From assembly GCF_947623445.1 (NCBI RefSeq), contig NC_135243.1, positions 19,600,479 through 19,664,478 on the forward strand: a stretch of DNA of 64,000 nt, read 5' to 3'. Made by a program: the position numbers and the translations under genes. Every line of letters starts with the position of its first letter. Position 1 is the first letter of the stretch. Below, piece by piece: positions 50,671-61,925 of the stretch. Under the pieces are notes generated by a model. It was given only the letters and a program-made list of their open reading frames with translations. It searched no databases and was not told the DNA's origin. Source of the stretch: Clavelina lepadiformis. Taxonomy: Eukaryota; Chordata; Ascidiacea; Aplousobranchia; Clavelinidae.

Positions 50671-51287
50671 TTCATAACTAGCCTTTATTCCTATGGAATT
50701 CTTGTTCAGATCTGATAATATTATAATGTTACTAGTAATTTATTTCGAGTGTGCCAGACTAACAAACAGTCGATAAAACATTAAGTAATTATAACTAAAA
50801 CAACTAGTAAGAATACTGTCAGTTCGCACATCATGACAGCGTCACCAGTGTGCCAATTGACAGTGTTGTTACTAGTTGTTTTAGTTGTAATTACTTAATG
50901 CTTGATCGATTGTTCGTTAATCTGACTACATTGATATTAGTGTTCATCTAAAACTCAAAGACTAGTTGGGCATCACACAACAATAACCAAACTGTCAATG
51001 TTCTTGAATATAATTATATTATTGATACGAAATGGCTATTGCTTTTAGATTACAGAATAGCCATGGGTTCAGTAAAGTGTGAAACACTATACTGACATTG
51101 AAAACTAATGCATTGACCGTTGCAATAACGAATGACATAGTTCAGAAGTAATAATGTGTAGCGTAAACTAGACGCAGGTAAAATATTCAACAGCGCTTGC
51201 TGTTAAAAACACGAAAAAACACTGGTAACAGTACAATATCATCAGATCTGCACAAGAATTCCATAGGAATAAGGACTAATTATGACA
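50671..51287. repeat. Nested foldback element
   Basis: Outer inverted arms 50671-50735 and 51222-51287 (both contain CCTATGGAATTCTTGT and CAGATCTGAT read inward). Inside lies a second inverted pair, 50753-50821 and 50858-50926 (69 nt each, around CATTAAGTAATTA and CTAAAACAACTAGTAA), with a 36-nt loop. Non-coding. It may be a foldback transposon or one palindromic element inserted in another; no target-site duplication is clear. Confidence 0.7.
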
Positions 51288-51319
51288 ATTAGCACAATGG
51301 ACCAGTAGAGGATTACCAG

Positions 51320-51760
51320 CAAGCCATAGTGAAAATTTTGGTAACTGTATGCCGGACTGCAGAGTATGGCCGTTTTCAGCAAGATCTTGTGTGCACCAAA
51401 CAACCAAAAATGACAAGTGCTAAGAACGAATGAAAGTGCGCACAAGTACACAGTTTGACTTATTCATTGCTCAACTCATTCACTTGAAAACTGAGTGCAC
51501 AGAAGTTCTGTCAAAATCGTTAAGTGCAAGATAACGTTCCTTAAGTGCGGCACTGAAGCTCATGAAAAGCAGCATTGATTGCACTTACGCCAAACTCTGC
51601 AGTCTGACCTGCATGCAGACACAGGAGATTCATCAATGTCATCGCCTAACTTTTTTATCTTCATCTCAATTTATAATAAATCAAAGAAAAGCTGGCTGTT
51701 TGAACGCCAAATTATAACCAATAAACAAAGAATTGAAGTTTCAATGCATGATAAAAGTTG
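51320..51760. repeat. Dispersed repeat family 3, copy 2
   Basis: Partial match to 38000-38400 (GGACTGCAGAGTATGGC, AGATCTTG, and TTTATAATAAAT with flanks). Limits are approximate. Confidence 0.45.
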
Positions 51761-52562
51761 CATCTTCGCGCATACAAAGTATACAAGTGTTTTGTATACT
51801 TTTCCAATGCAAAATCAGCGGTTATGAAAATCCAATTACGTTTTATTTAAATGCATTACATTAGGCTAGTCCATTGCCCTAGGTTAGTTGCACATCGTTG
51901 AAGTACAAGTTAATATGTGATTATTATTGAGTAACAATGCTTTTTTACAGCTACAGCATTGTGTGACGACACATACGTGCGATGATTTTTGTTCTTTGTT
52001 GCAGACCCAATCGCAAACAAGTAGAAAGTATCAAGAATTGCGTTGTTAATCGTGCGGCAAAACATTAGGACGATTAGATCAATAAACTCAGTCATTTGCT
52101 TACATTAATCTAAAGTTTCCCCTAAATGCGGCCCGTAATGCTTTCCTTAAACCTTAATAGGGCAATGGCCCTTTATGATGGCAGTCTTGCCGGACACCTC
52201 CATATATCAGAAAATATTACGTCATAATTTCTCGTATTACCTCATAACTCCATCCTATTCACGCCTTCAAGTCGTCCACTGGAGTGCAAAAGTACAAGAC
52301 AAAGGGACTCCAACTTGGTACAGTACACCTTGCCCTCCACGAACCTGATTCTCGTTAGCGAACAATGTCTGGCGAACACTGTTTGCTTGCTTTACAGAAG
52401 TAGAGCGGACGAACAAAGGCTGGCGTACAAAATATGTAATGGACAAACTGTTTTTAGATAAACCAAAAAGAGCAAAATACAATTTTTAAATCGCCAGCTC
52501 TCGGGTCTTAAATGCTAAAATGCCTAAAGCAAAATTTCATGTACGGTAATTCACGTCCTAAG
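51761..52562. other. Intergenic, no gene seen
   Basis: Short minus frames at 51910-52095 and 52267-52482 show no domain and no splice context. No repeat partner was recognised. Confidence 0.45.
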
Positions 52563-53428
52563 CACTAGCGTATTTAGGGAGGGGGCATTGGGATATGGCC
52601 CCCCACACGACAACAACATTTTTGGGAGCCATATGTGTTTTTGCGTCTTAATCTTTTTCGTTTATCGTATTTTCACGACTCCTTGTCCAGTCTGACCGAG
52701 AAGCGTTACAATTGCAAATACTCGAAACCTTCCTATTAATTGCGTTTCCTTTTAGAAGAAACGCACAAGCTTTACGGCGTCGCTGGCAACTTCCTACGCT
52801 AGTGTGCCGAAGCGCACTGTTTGAGAACCACTGCAGTGTTTGATTCAAATACGAAAAGTTTAATTATTTTTCTTAATACTGTTTCAAATGGCCATTGTTT
52901 CAGCTTTCTCAGGGAATACAGTTATTTATAAAGAATTTTTGCAGATAGCAACGATTCAGTTTCAGTAAGACAGTGAAGTCAGCTGTGAAGCGAAAAATAG
53001 AAACTTAACTTTCAGCGTCAAAAAAGCGGAAAATCTTGTTATTTTTTTTAAACTACCCAGGTTGGAAATGGTGATGTAACAGCAAACAATCACAGTCACG
53101 TTCCCTGTTCTAGAAATAAGAACACCAAATATTTGTCGGACGCAGTTTCGTCATTTGACATTGGACATGCTGTACCATTGACACTCCTGTATTATATGAC
53201 AGGAAGCGTCTTGTGATAGCTGTTTTTATGAAATTACATTGTGTGCATATTTTGAGGTGGCCTTGACTTTACTAATAATAACATTTAGCGAGCGAAACAA
53301 TAAAACTACCATTTATTTCCGAGCGTTTTTAGTCGGTTTTCAGAGGTAAAAGCATAAAAATTTTTCGCTCTGCCCATTTTGGCAGAAAGGGTGTACACGA
53401 GAGTTTTAAATGTAGCACTAAAAATCAC
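52563..53428. repeat. Dispersed repeat family 1, copy 2
   Basis: Same orientation and order as 5196-6092, with scattered substitutions and small gaps. Shares the GGATATGGCCCCCC-type start and the GCACTAAAAAT end. Confidence 0.75.
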
Positions 53429-55104
53429 TTCAACACTTTGGTAAGTCTGGTCTGAATGAAACAAAATTTCATTTAGAATACCATGGAATCAAATGAATAT
53501 TAACTCCTGTCAGCGCACAATTTTGTTCTGCATGGATATGTTTTGGGGCGATGAATGACATTGAACTAAGAATTACAGGTCTTTGTATGACATAAACACC
53601 TTTTTAAATGTGCTCTGGGTGATTTTTTCTTTTAAGGACACCAAGAAAATGTTAGCCTCTCCATTCTACGTACAATAGAAATGAAGTTGCTGCATTCATG
53701 ACGACGATTTTTGAAGGTTTCTCACCTGCTTTTGTTTCCTGAACTGCTATGGTTAATTAATGTATAATGTTTGTTTCGTCATAGGTAAGTTGCTTGAGCT
53801 CCTTAATATGACAACATCAGGACTGGTAAAAGTTATAACGTGATTGTCATATGCGGCTTAGGCCTGATCATGATAGCGTTTTACAGTTACCGAAAATTGG
53901 GCCTAACGGTTAACGTACAAGTCCTTGTTAATTAATTTTGATCCATTCATTACTATTTTTCGTTTATATAAAAAGCGTTCTCTAGACATTGGGATGTGGG
54001 TTTGCAATGTTGACAATTAATTAGTTGGCTGTAAACTGCTTATATTTTCACGACTATAATTCATGTACTTAAGCTTGTCGTATAGCCGCTGCCCATAGGA
54101 AACAAAGGTTCCGTCCAAATGTTCTGTTTTAATTGTTTGTACAATTATGTTAACATAGCTAGAATGATTACGAGGTAAATGAGCTCAAGACGCTATGTTT
54201 CGGTAGTAGTGCAGTTTTTGAATAACAAGTAACACAATTAAAAGCAAAACAACTTAGACTGGTTTACAGGGAGAGAATTCCTACAGTCACAGAATGTCAG
54301 GCACGCGGTATTTTACTCGGGTGAATGGTGAGAGCATAACATCATGATTAAGGTAAAATTACTAATCGATGTATTTGTAATCATAGACATCTTATAAATA
54401 ACGAAAGACCTTCGAGATGACATTTCTTCCTGGGGCCAAGCTCACAACTACTTCAGTAGTATAGATTATTATAGAATATTGATTTAAAATGTTTCTCGGT
54501 CGTCGTTACCTCGATCGTATGTTAAAACCTTTAAAATGCGTTTATTAACAAACAGTAAGCAAGATATGATATCATCTGCAAAATAAAAGATTACAAATTT
54601 TCCTCAACTCTTCACAAAATGTATCCCAAAATATTAGGCCTAAATTAATATAGCTTATGTATAACTATAGCGTAGGAAAAGTCCCCGTAAACAAAGCAAT
54701 GCAATATATGTCAAGCCCCCAGGCTAAACAATTCGTGTTAACACTGATACTAATGCCGATATCAAAGACATTTCTGTTTTCAATTTGACATCAGTGATGG
54801 GTTAATAAAAGAGTTTCTAGGGTAGTTAATAAGCTTGTTACAGAATTGTCGCCTTTTCGTTTAAGCTCTTTAAATGTTTACAAAATTCGCGAGTGTGCAG
54901 CGGTGACATAGTTTCCGATTCACACCCATTCCTACACAAAACTTGAAGATAGCCTGCAGGCGTGAGTGTTACTGCCTGCCTCCACCTATATACTAGTGGG
55001 TGGTTGAAACAAAATGCTCCATCTTCTGTATAGTTTAGTTGTTTGAAAACATTTGTAACCACAAGCCGGTTTGCAAAGTAACGGAAAGTTGTCGCAAAGG
55101 AAGT
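53429..55104. other. Intergenic / 5' flank of the TSP1 gene
   Basis: No gene recognised. The minus frame at 54838-55062 lies antisense to the likely 5' leader of the TSP1 gene and has no domain. Confidence 0.45.
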
Positions 55105-58100
55105 ATGTTTCGATATGCAATCTGGGTTCTTGTAGCAGCTGCAACGATTGATGTTAGTGTAGGTGTGTTACCCTGTTCTGTTGCTTTTAACTGGGGATCA
55201 GTTGTAGGTTTTACTCTTATCCGTTCCGCGTTACTTATTGCAATATTTCTTCTTATTTCGTTCCAAAGAACAGCTTGAACCAAAATGGCTTACTGATAAA
55301 CTCAACTTGCTCAAAATGAAACCATAACCTAGTAAAGTTGTTTGACATGTTTTAAGTAATCACTAATCAGAGCACAGTAATCAGAGCTTACACATTTTAC
55401 GGTAAGCAGTAGGCCTATATTTTCTTGTAGGATGTCATTCTCCGGAGCATGCTAGAAGAAAAAGACAAGTGGGGAGCTTTGAAGTTGAGGACTTGGCAGC
55501 TCAAGTGGAAAGGTCCACAGCGATGAGGGAGTTCTTCACAAACTGCCTTCGTGAAAAGGTAAAACATAATCTTTCAAAAAATACTGTTTGCTGATAAGTT
55601 GTTCAGCTAAGTTATGACGAACGCATTGGAACCAAAACGTTGAAATATAGTCGTTTTTTAATTCAGAAATCGGTCTCCCAATGCTCTTCTTTTTAGTAGT
55701 AATGTGTTCAGAGCAGAAGGACACACGTGTGGTTCCACTAAGTTACAGACTGATTTAGGCACCTAGAAAGATTATAGCTGACCACATGGGGACAATTTCC
55801 GTTGTACAACAAGAATAAAACTCGACGATATATTTTGGACACAACGTAGGTTTGCGCGCTTCCACTACCGTAACATATTTTCTCCAAACCAACTTTGTTA
55901 TTTGTGTAGCTAGATGCCGTGGATAAGCTAAACACGCTAACAATCACAAAACGCTTAGCGATTAGTCGAACTTTGACATCCTGTTTAAACATTGTAAACA
56001 GGCTATGTCGTCTCTGGGGTTATGTTAAACAATGCCGATTTTTCGTTTAGTTATTCCACTTCAGGTAATGAAGGTTGCTAAGCTTCTTTGTAAAAGCTTG
56101 AAACTATTTACGATTTTCGGTCAGAAATTGTTACGTGCATGCAATATTGACAAAGAAACATTACAAATTTAACTGTAGCAGTTAAATTCCTAAGCGCGAT
56201 TGAACTGTAAACGGTAACTTTCTTGCCTTCCAGCGATTGGTGTGTGTAGAAAAATTAATTGCTTGGTGCCGTTATACTGCAATAACATTGTAAATACGTA
56301 CCCACGTACACTTACCACTTTATAAAAGTCCAGATTATAACAGTCAGCATAATAAATAATCAATAGCGCAATTAGTTTTCTTTCATTTCTTGAAAAATCG
56401 TGATTGTAAAGAACAATAGAAATAATAATCGGTCTGGAGAAATAATAAAGTGCGTTTATTTCCCACGTGGTTGCCACTCTTTGTTTCTTTGATTTTACTC
56501 TTTTGATGTTTTTCACTTTTGTGTTTTTATACAATTATGACGCGCAATCGGTTTATGTCTGTACGTGTGTGTACTTATATGGCATGATTTACTTTATTAA
56601 TTGTTGTAAATAAATGTAAATGTTCCTCTTGAATGTCGAACTGTCAGTTATGTGTTATTAACCATAATATGACTATATATATCTCTCTCTATATATATAT
56701 CTACTTATGCGTATTTATGTAGTCTGTTTTACTTTGTCAGTAGTTTCTCTTGAATGTGAGGTATATGTGTTATTAATTAATAATGACAAAACGCACATAT
56801 CTTATAGCCGGTTTAAATAACACGCTAATAGGATCTTGAACTCTAGACTCTACTTAGGCTACCATTTGGGTCCAAAACGAATTTAACAATAATACATTAC
56901 TTTTACTTATAACTTCTAGGCCGGCGACATTTGGGTATGGCAAAGCGTTATTGACGTCACTGTATTGGATACCCAGTGGTACTTCAACAGTGATTTGACA
57001 AACTGCAGGTAAAGTAACAACAAAAATCCAAATTATTTTTTACACGCTTTAATGTTGTAAATGTTATAGAAAATTGTAAACGTAATCTACTTCTATATTT
57101 GCTCGGTGTTTCGTCTTTACTGCGTTTTTGTCTCACGAAACATATTTAGGACAAATTTAAACACCGCGTGAATGTGAATGGAAATACTTTGTTCTGTGAC
57201 TTGTTTTGTCAAATTTTCAGTAATTTTCCAACGATAAGTTTCATTCAACTGGCCAAGTCCAAGGCTGCTTTGTTTACACTCATCAATGACACGCCCTTAT
57301 TTTCGGTTATCTCTATTACTATATTTTAAATGTAAATAAATTGGTTTTAATAATGTATCAACGCCTTACGCGTTTTGTTCGCGCCATGACCAAAGTAACA
57401 TGCAATTTAGATAAAGCAAATTAAATATTTTGTAGACAATAACAGTATTAGTAAATTTTGACTCGTGGTTTCTGCTTTCTCCGTAAAAATGATCGTGGTC
57501 TGGTATATTTGTTATATAAAGACTGAATTTTGCCTGATTTGCCTTTTAACAAACTTTATTAGTTTTTTCGTTACTTTTGCCAAAACATTTACCGTTATCA
57601 TATTGTAGGCTACTTCGTCCATATCAGATTAATGATCTGATGTGGACATCTTCGACAAAATGTCGGTAAACAGCTTTGATCATAGCAATTCTCATAGAAA
57701 AGTTAATAGAGAGACTTTTGCTTAAAGAAAATGTGAAGCCATATACTACATGACTTTTTTAGCATGCAAGTCCTATCTTTTATATCCAGATGTTCTTTTG
57801 CAGATATCTTATCTTCTTTGCATTGTATGCTATTATTATTATATAGTTGGCTCATTTTTACAATTTTTACATTTTACATTCTCACATTTCTTCCAGTGGG
57901 TTTGAAGACAATGCTGATTGCTGGAAAAATCGTCTGGATCAACTTCTGAAAACTGAATCTGACTTAATGCAGCCAAGCAGGGATTGTATTGACGAATATG
58001 CTATAAACGTAGCGAGTAAGAGTTGTAGAAATGTTTGAGTTATTTAGTATACTAGTTATACTTATTTTTTGCACTCATCTTCACGTTGCAAATGTAATAT

Positions 58101-60278
58101 TTTTTCCTTTGAAGATGTTTTTGCTATAGTCTGACACACCATTCAAATCCTGTTCATCAAACCCGTTCAAGTCTTGTTCAATTCTATTTATTTTGACATT
58201 TGTCTCGCCGGTCAACCCGTATAAAAATTTTAGCCACTTTTCCATTTAATATATTAAATTGCCGATAGACGGTACAAACGCAGTGTCAGTTTTATTGGGC
58301 TCACTGGCGGCGTTTTATACCCCGGGGAAGTAAAGTCTAAACATGAATGTACAAACTGGTGACAAACAAACGCTTAGCAAAGTCGCTACAAATCAGACGA
58401 AAAAATCTAAATCAATAACATTAAATCGCAGATGTAAAAAGGCAATAACGTACAAACGTAATTCATTAGAGATTAGACTGAAAGTAAAAACACTTTATAC
58501 TGGCATAAAGCAAACTACAATAACAAACGATAACATATAGACAAAAAAAGACTTGTAGTTGTTGCCACAGAGTGAGTAAAGGCATAAGTGACCAACATTT
58601 TAGCAAAAATATTGGTAACAGAAGAAGCTTGTCTAAATTGTTTTCTTTGTTTAGCTGGTCAATTGCGTAAGAAGAGGCAAGTAACACCGCAAACAAACGG
58701 TAAATAACTTCTTAGCTATATCACGCACTGTACTTGCGTTCTAGCAGGATTAATCTAAATACCATTGCTTTTATTTTATTCTCTCTGAACAAGTTTTGAT
58801 CAATGTGTACAAAGATCATAACGAAATCAATTCCTATTAGACTTGAGGTTATGTTGTCACAATTAACTAAAAAAATTTATAAATTTTTTAATGTTCCAAC
58901 GAAGCTCGTTGCACCAACTTTTTCCCTAATTCTCCACAAGTCCGAGCGTACACAGCCTGCTCCAACGATGAAGTCAATTTAACTCCTGGAAGAGCTGATG
59001 TAGATTTCCCCTCCGTTTCACAGTTTGTGGCCGAGGATGTAATTTGCGAGTAAGATATTTTAACACTTGAATTGGATTCTGTTAATTTGCAGAATTGTAG
59101 CAACCTGACATTTTCTTAAGGCAAATTTTAACAATATTCTTCAATTTACATTCTGATTTCTTATAGGCTAGTCTTAAACGCGCAAGGCCTACAATAACAA
59201 TTTTTTACTCTATTTGGGAAACATTTTATAGCTCGGAGTTTTCAGAATGCGGAGCCAACGATGAGGAGTTGATATCCGGCAACGACCAAACCGTTCCTGA
59301 CTTTCCTTACCGCTTTGAAGCAATTACTCGAGGGGATTCCCCGGTTAGAGATGCCGTCACCATTTGCAACGATCGGGTGTTTCCTCTGCAGGATCCATCC
59401 GGTAATTGGTTCACATTTTAACAAAAGATTAAATCTAATGAGAATAAAAGAATTTTACTAGATAAATGCTTTCACAATAACTCTGACCTGAAAAAGCGAG
59501 ATGCTTAAACAAATTTCCATTTAATCCATTCTATTTCCAAATTTCACTAAGAAGTTAATGGCCATGCTAACACAAAAAGACAATGAATATATCCGAAAAT
59601 GTTCATTGCAATTAAAACAAGGGCAATATTTGCCACGATAAATGCGTTTTAAAGTGAAATGTAGCCCTAATGATAACGTTACAAATTTCCTGATTGTTAA
59701 AGGTTGAAAATTACTATATGTTTTTTTTCTTGCATTATATACATGATTTTTTCCATTTAATTCATGTTGTGTCAAATTTATTTAATTTTGCAATAAATGC
59801 TTACTACAAACCCCCTTTACCGTTTGTAGAATCAAGATGTGGGGAATGGCAAGAGTGGAGCACCTGCTCTGCCACTTGTGGTCCAGGCTCTCGGTCAAGA
59901 ATTCGCAGTTGTCCAAGTACATTCACAGGAAGCACCCAGGAGTCTGGATCATGCAATGAAGGATTTTGTAGGACTTCTCCCGGTGGAGTTGGTCAAGGTT
60001 CACCGCTAGGTTGTTTAACAACATTTATTCTGTTGCTTGATTCCGGTTTAGTGTCTGGTCTAGGCTCTGGTCCAAGCAATGGTAACAACTCTACGTTAAG
60101 CAGTTTATTTAACCAAGACGCTTTGATTTTGTGTGCCATTACTCAGCCACAAGTGCCGCCGATACTTTGTGCTAGCAAGCTGCAGACAATTTTTAACAGC
60201 GATACGCAATTTTCGGACGGAGGAAGTGGAAGTGGAAGCAATTCTTTACTATTCTCTGCACTCCTGTTTTGTTCTTAA
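55105..60278 (+). CDS. Secreted/GPI-type proprotein with two furin-like sites and one TSP1 repeat (8 exons)
   Basis: Exons 55105-55162, 55431-55558, 56920-57008, 57897-58015, 58655-58699, 58905-59049, 59232-59401 and 59830-60278 join in frame at every GT/AG junction (400 aa). Residues 1-20 form a signal peptide (MFRYAIWVLVAAATIDVSVG). A dibasic ARRKRQ site follows within 15 residues. Then come a novel segment with NCLREK, CWKNRLDQLL and CIDEYA, a 45-nt exon carrying a second site (LRKKRQ), a cysteine-bearing module (FFPNSPQVRAYTAC, GRADVDFPSVSQFV) and an acidic module (GDSPVRDAVTICNDR). A thrombospondin type 1 repeat (CGEWQEWSTCSATCGPGSRS) is followed by a Gly/Ser-rich tail and a short hydrophobic end (SLLFSALLFCS) suggestive of a GPI signal. 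Apart from TSP1 I recognise no family. Predicted fate: secretory pathway, cleavage by a furin-like convertase at two sites. Its inverted paralogue lies at 61.9-63.9 kb. Confidence 0.85.
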
Positions 60279-60522
60279 ATATAGCACATGATGTAGTACC
60301 CTGTCATCAGTTTCATGCTTAACTATTAATTGAAGTAAGTTGACAGCTAAAGAACTTAAGTTTACAACCACAGTTTGTGTTGTATGTTGCATTTTGTGGT
60401 TCTTCGATTTCTATTTACGTTACGTTTCATTTGTTTTATGTGTGTGACCCGGTGACTTTGGGTGCGACATTCCGTCGAGATTTCACGCTACTGGCGTAAT
60501 GAGCGAGATACGTGGCAATTGG

Positions 60523-60528
60523 AATAAA
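60523..60528 (+). terminator. Poly(A) signal AATAAA, TSP1 gene
   Basis: AATAAA about 245 nt downstream of the stop codon at 60278. Confidence 0.5.
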
Positions 60529-60639
60529 GTATAATACCGTTAAACACCGCAAGCATGGAGTCAGAACTACGATTTGCCAACGAGTGCTTCAACCTGTTGA
60601 TTCAGATTTTATCACGTCAAAGCCGCAAATCTATCCTCA

Positions 60640-60770
60640 AGAAGCCTTTAACTTCAACTAAACTCACGAATGGAAAAGATCACCGAGGTATTGAAAGCTA
60701 TCGGCGCTTAGCCAGGACCTTGGTTTGGTGGCCTATGAACAACAAACTGGACTTCGGAAATGCATGCGGG
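60640..60770 (+). mobile_element. LTR retrotransposon fossil (integrase-like scrap, Ty3-type)
   Basis: A short stretch in the plus frame resembles the zinc-binding entry of a Ty3-type integrase (the H-x-G-I...L-A-R-x-x-V-W-W-P pattern). No LTRs and no other parts are found around it. Broken and old; only this scrap remains. Confidence 0.4.
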
Positions 60771-60830
60771 TTAGGACTCGAATTTTCACGTTTGTGTGAT
60801 GAACATTGGGGTTGCTTCCACTCTTTTTGA

Positions 60831-61925
60831 AACACCGCACTCTTCAAGTTAAATTTGACTCAACAAATATTGTAATTGTGACATTCAGCAAACAACCAAG
60901 TATAACTTTATGATATAACACCTCCTGAAATGAAATATGTACATTGTTATTTAACTAAATTGGAAAATGTTTTCATTTCCTAACTTTTTATAATTTAACT
61001 TTTTCAAAACAATGTGACAGCTCATACGCTTTCAATTCAATGTTAATTGTTCTTTTTTCGCTTTAACGTGGAAAAAAGATCGTTCGCTCGTCATTCTTTT
61101 GTGAGCTTTTTGCAAGTAAAGGGCTTATGAGCCTAATATTTTATTTGTCATGGACTTGTGGCGCATTGCGTTTCTGGTGATAGCAATTGAAAGATAATTA
61201 ATTAAGCTGTCTGACTTTAGTCGAAGTTGCGCATTCTTCCCAGTAGTTCGCTGAATTAACGCCAACTAAAAGTGTAATCTGAACTTTTGGCAAATCAAAA
61301 GCTAACAAAGAATGTCACACAGAAGTAAAAATTAAAGGTATAAAAACAATTTTATCTTTTCAAAACATATTAATTTAGGCATGAGATATTTGTGTGGCAC
61401 TGACCGCCACAGGCTCATTGGTGCCGTGGTTTCTTAGGCATCTGCTTAAGGTAGTCATTGTGTAGTTACGCCATTGTGTAAAGCATAAAATCTGTTAATA
61501 GGTTATCTTTAACGCAATTGAAATATTGAAGTTAAGTGATCAAACTATCAATTAAACTATAACCAATTAACTAAAAACAAACGTAACACAAAACTTCATT
61601 TGATAGATTTATTACCAAGCTATGAACATCGATAAACAGCAAGATAATACTTTTTGTGACGTCATTTAAATAACCAACTTACATGCATTTTTGTCCAAAT
61701 AGTAAATGACGGAAAGCATCCCATAATATAATGATTAATGAAACAAAACACGCCCCGTACTGACGTTTTCACAAACAGAATATAGGTTGATATAATGCAA
61801 AAGAAATTAGTTACAGCTACACCAAATCAATGATAAACTAAACATGGTTAATATACATTGTATTGTTGTGTTTTATTTTCATATAGTTGGGATTAATCGT
61901 AAATGTTGCTGAATAAAGCAATGCT
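60831..61925. other. Spacer between the two convergent TSP1-family genes
   Basis: AT-rich, no gene or repeat recognised. It holds the 3' ends of the two convergently transcribed genes. Confidence 0.5.

Noticed and set aside
54838-55062. 74-codon minus frame at the TSP1 gene start
   Set aside because: Antisense to the likely leader of a well-supported multi-exon gene.
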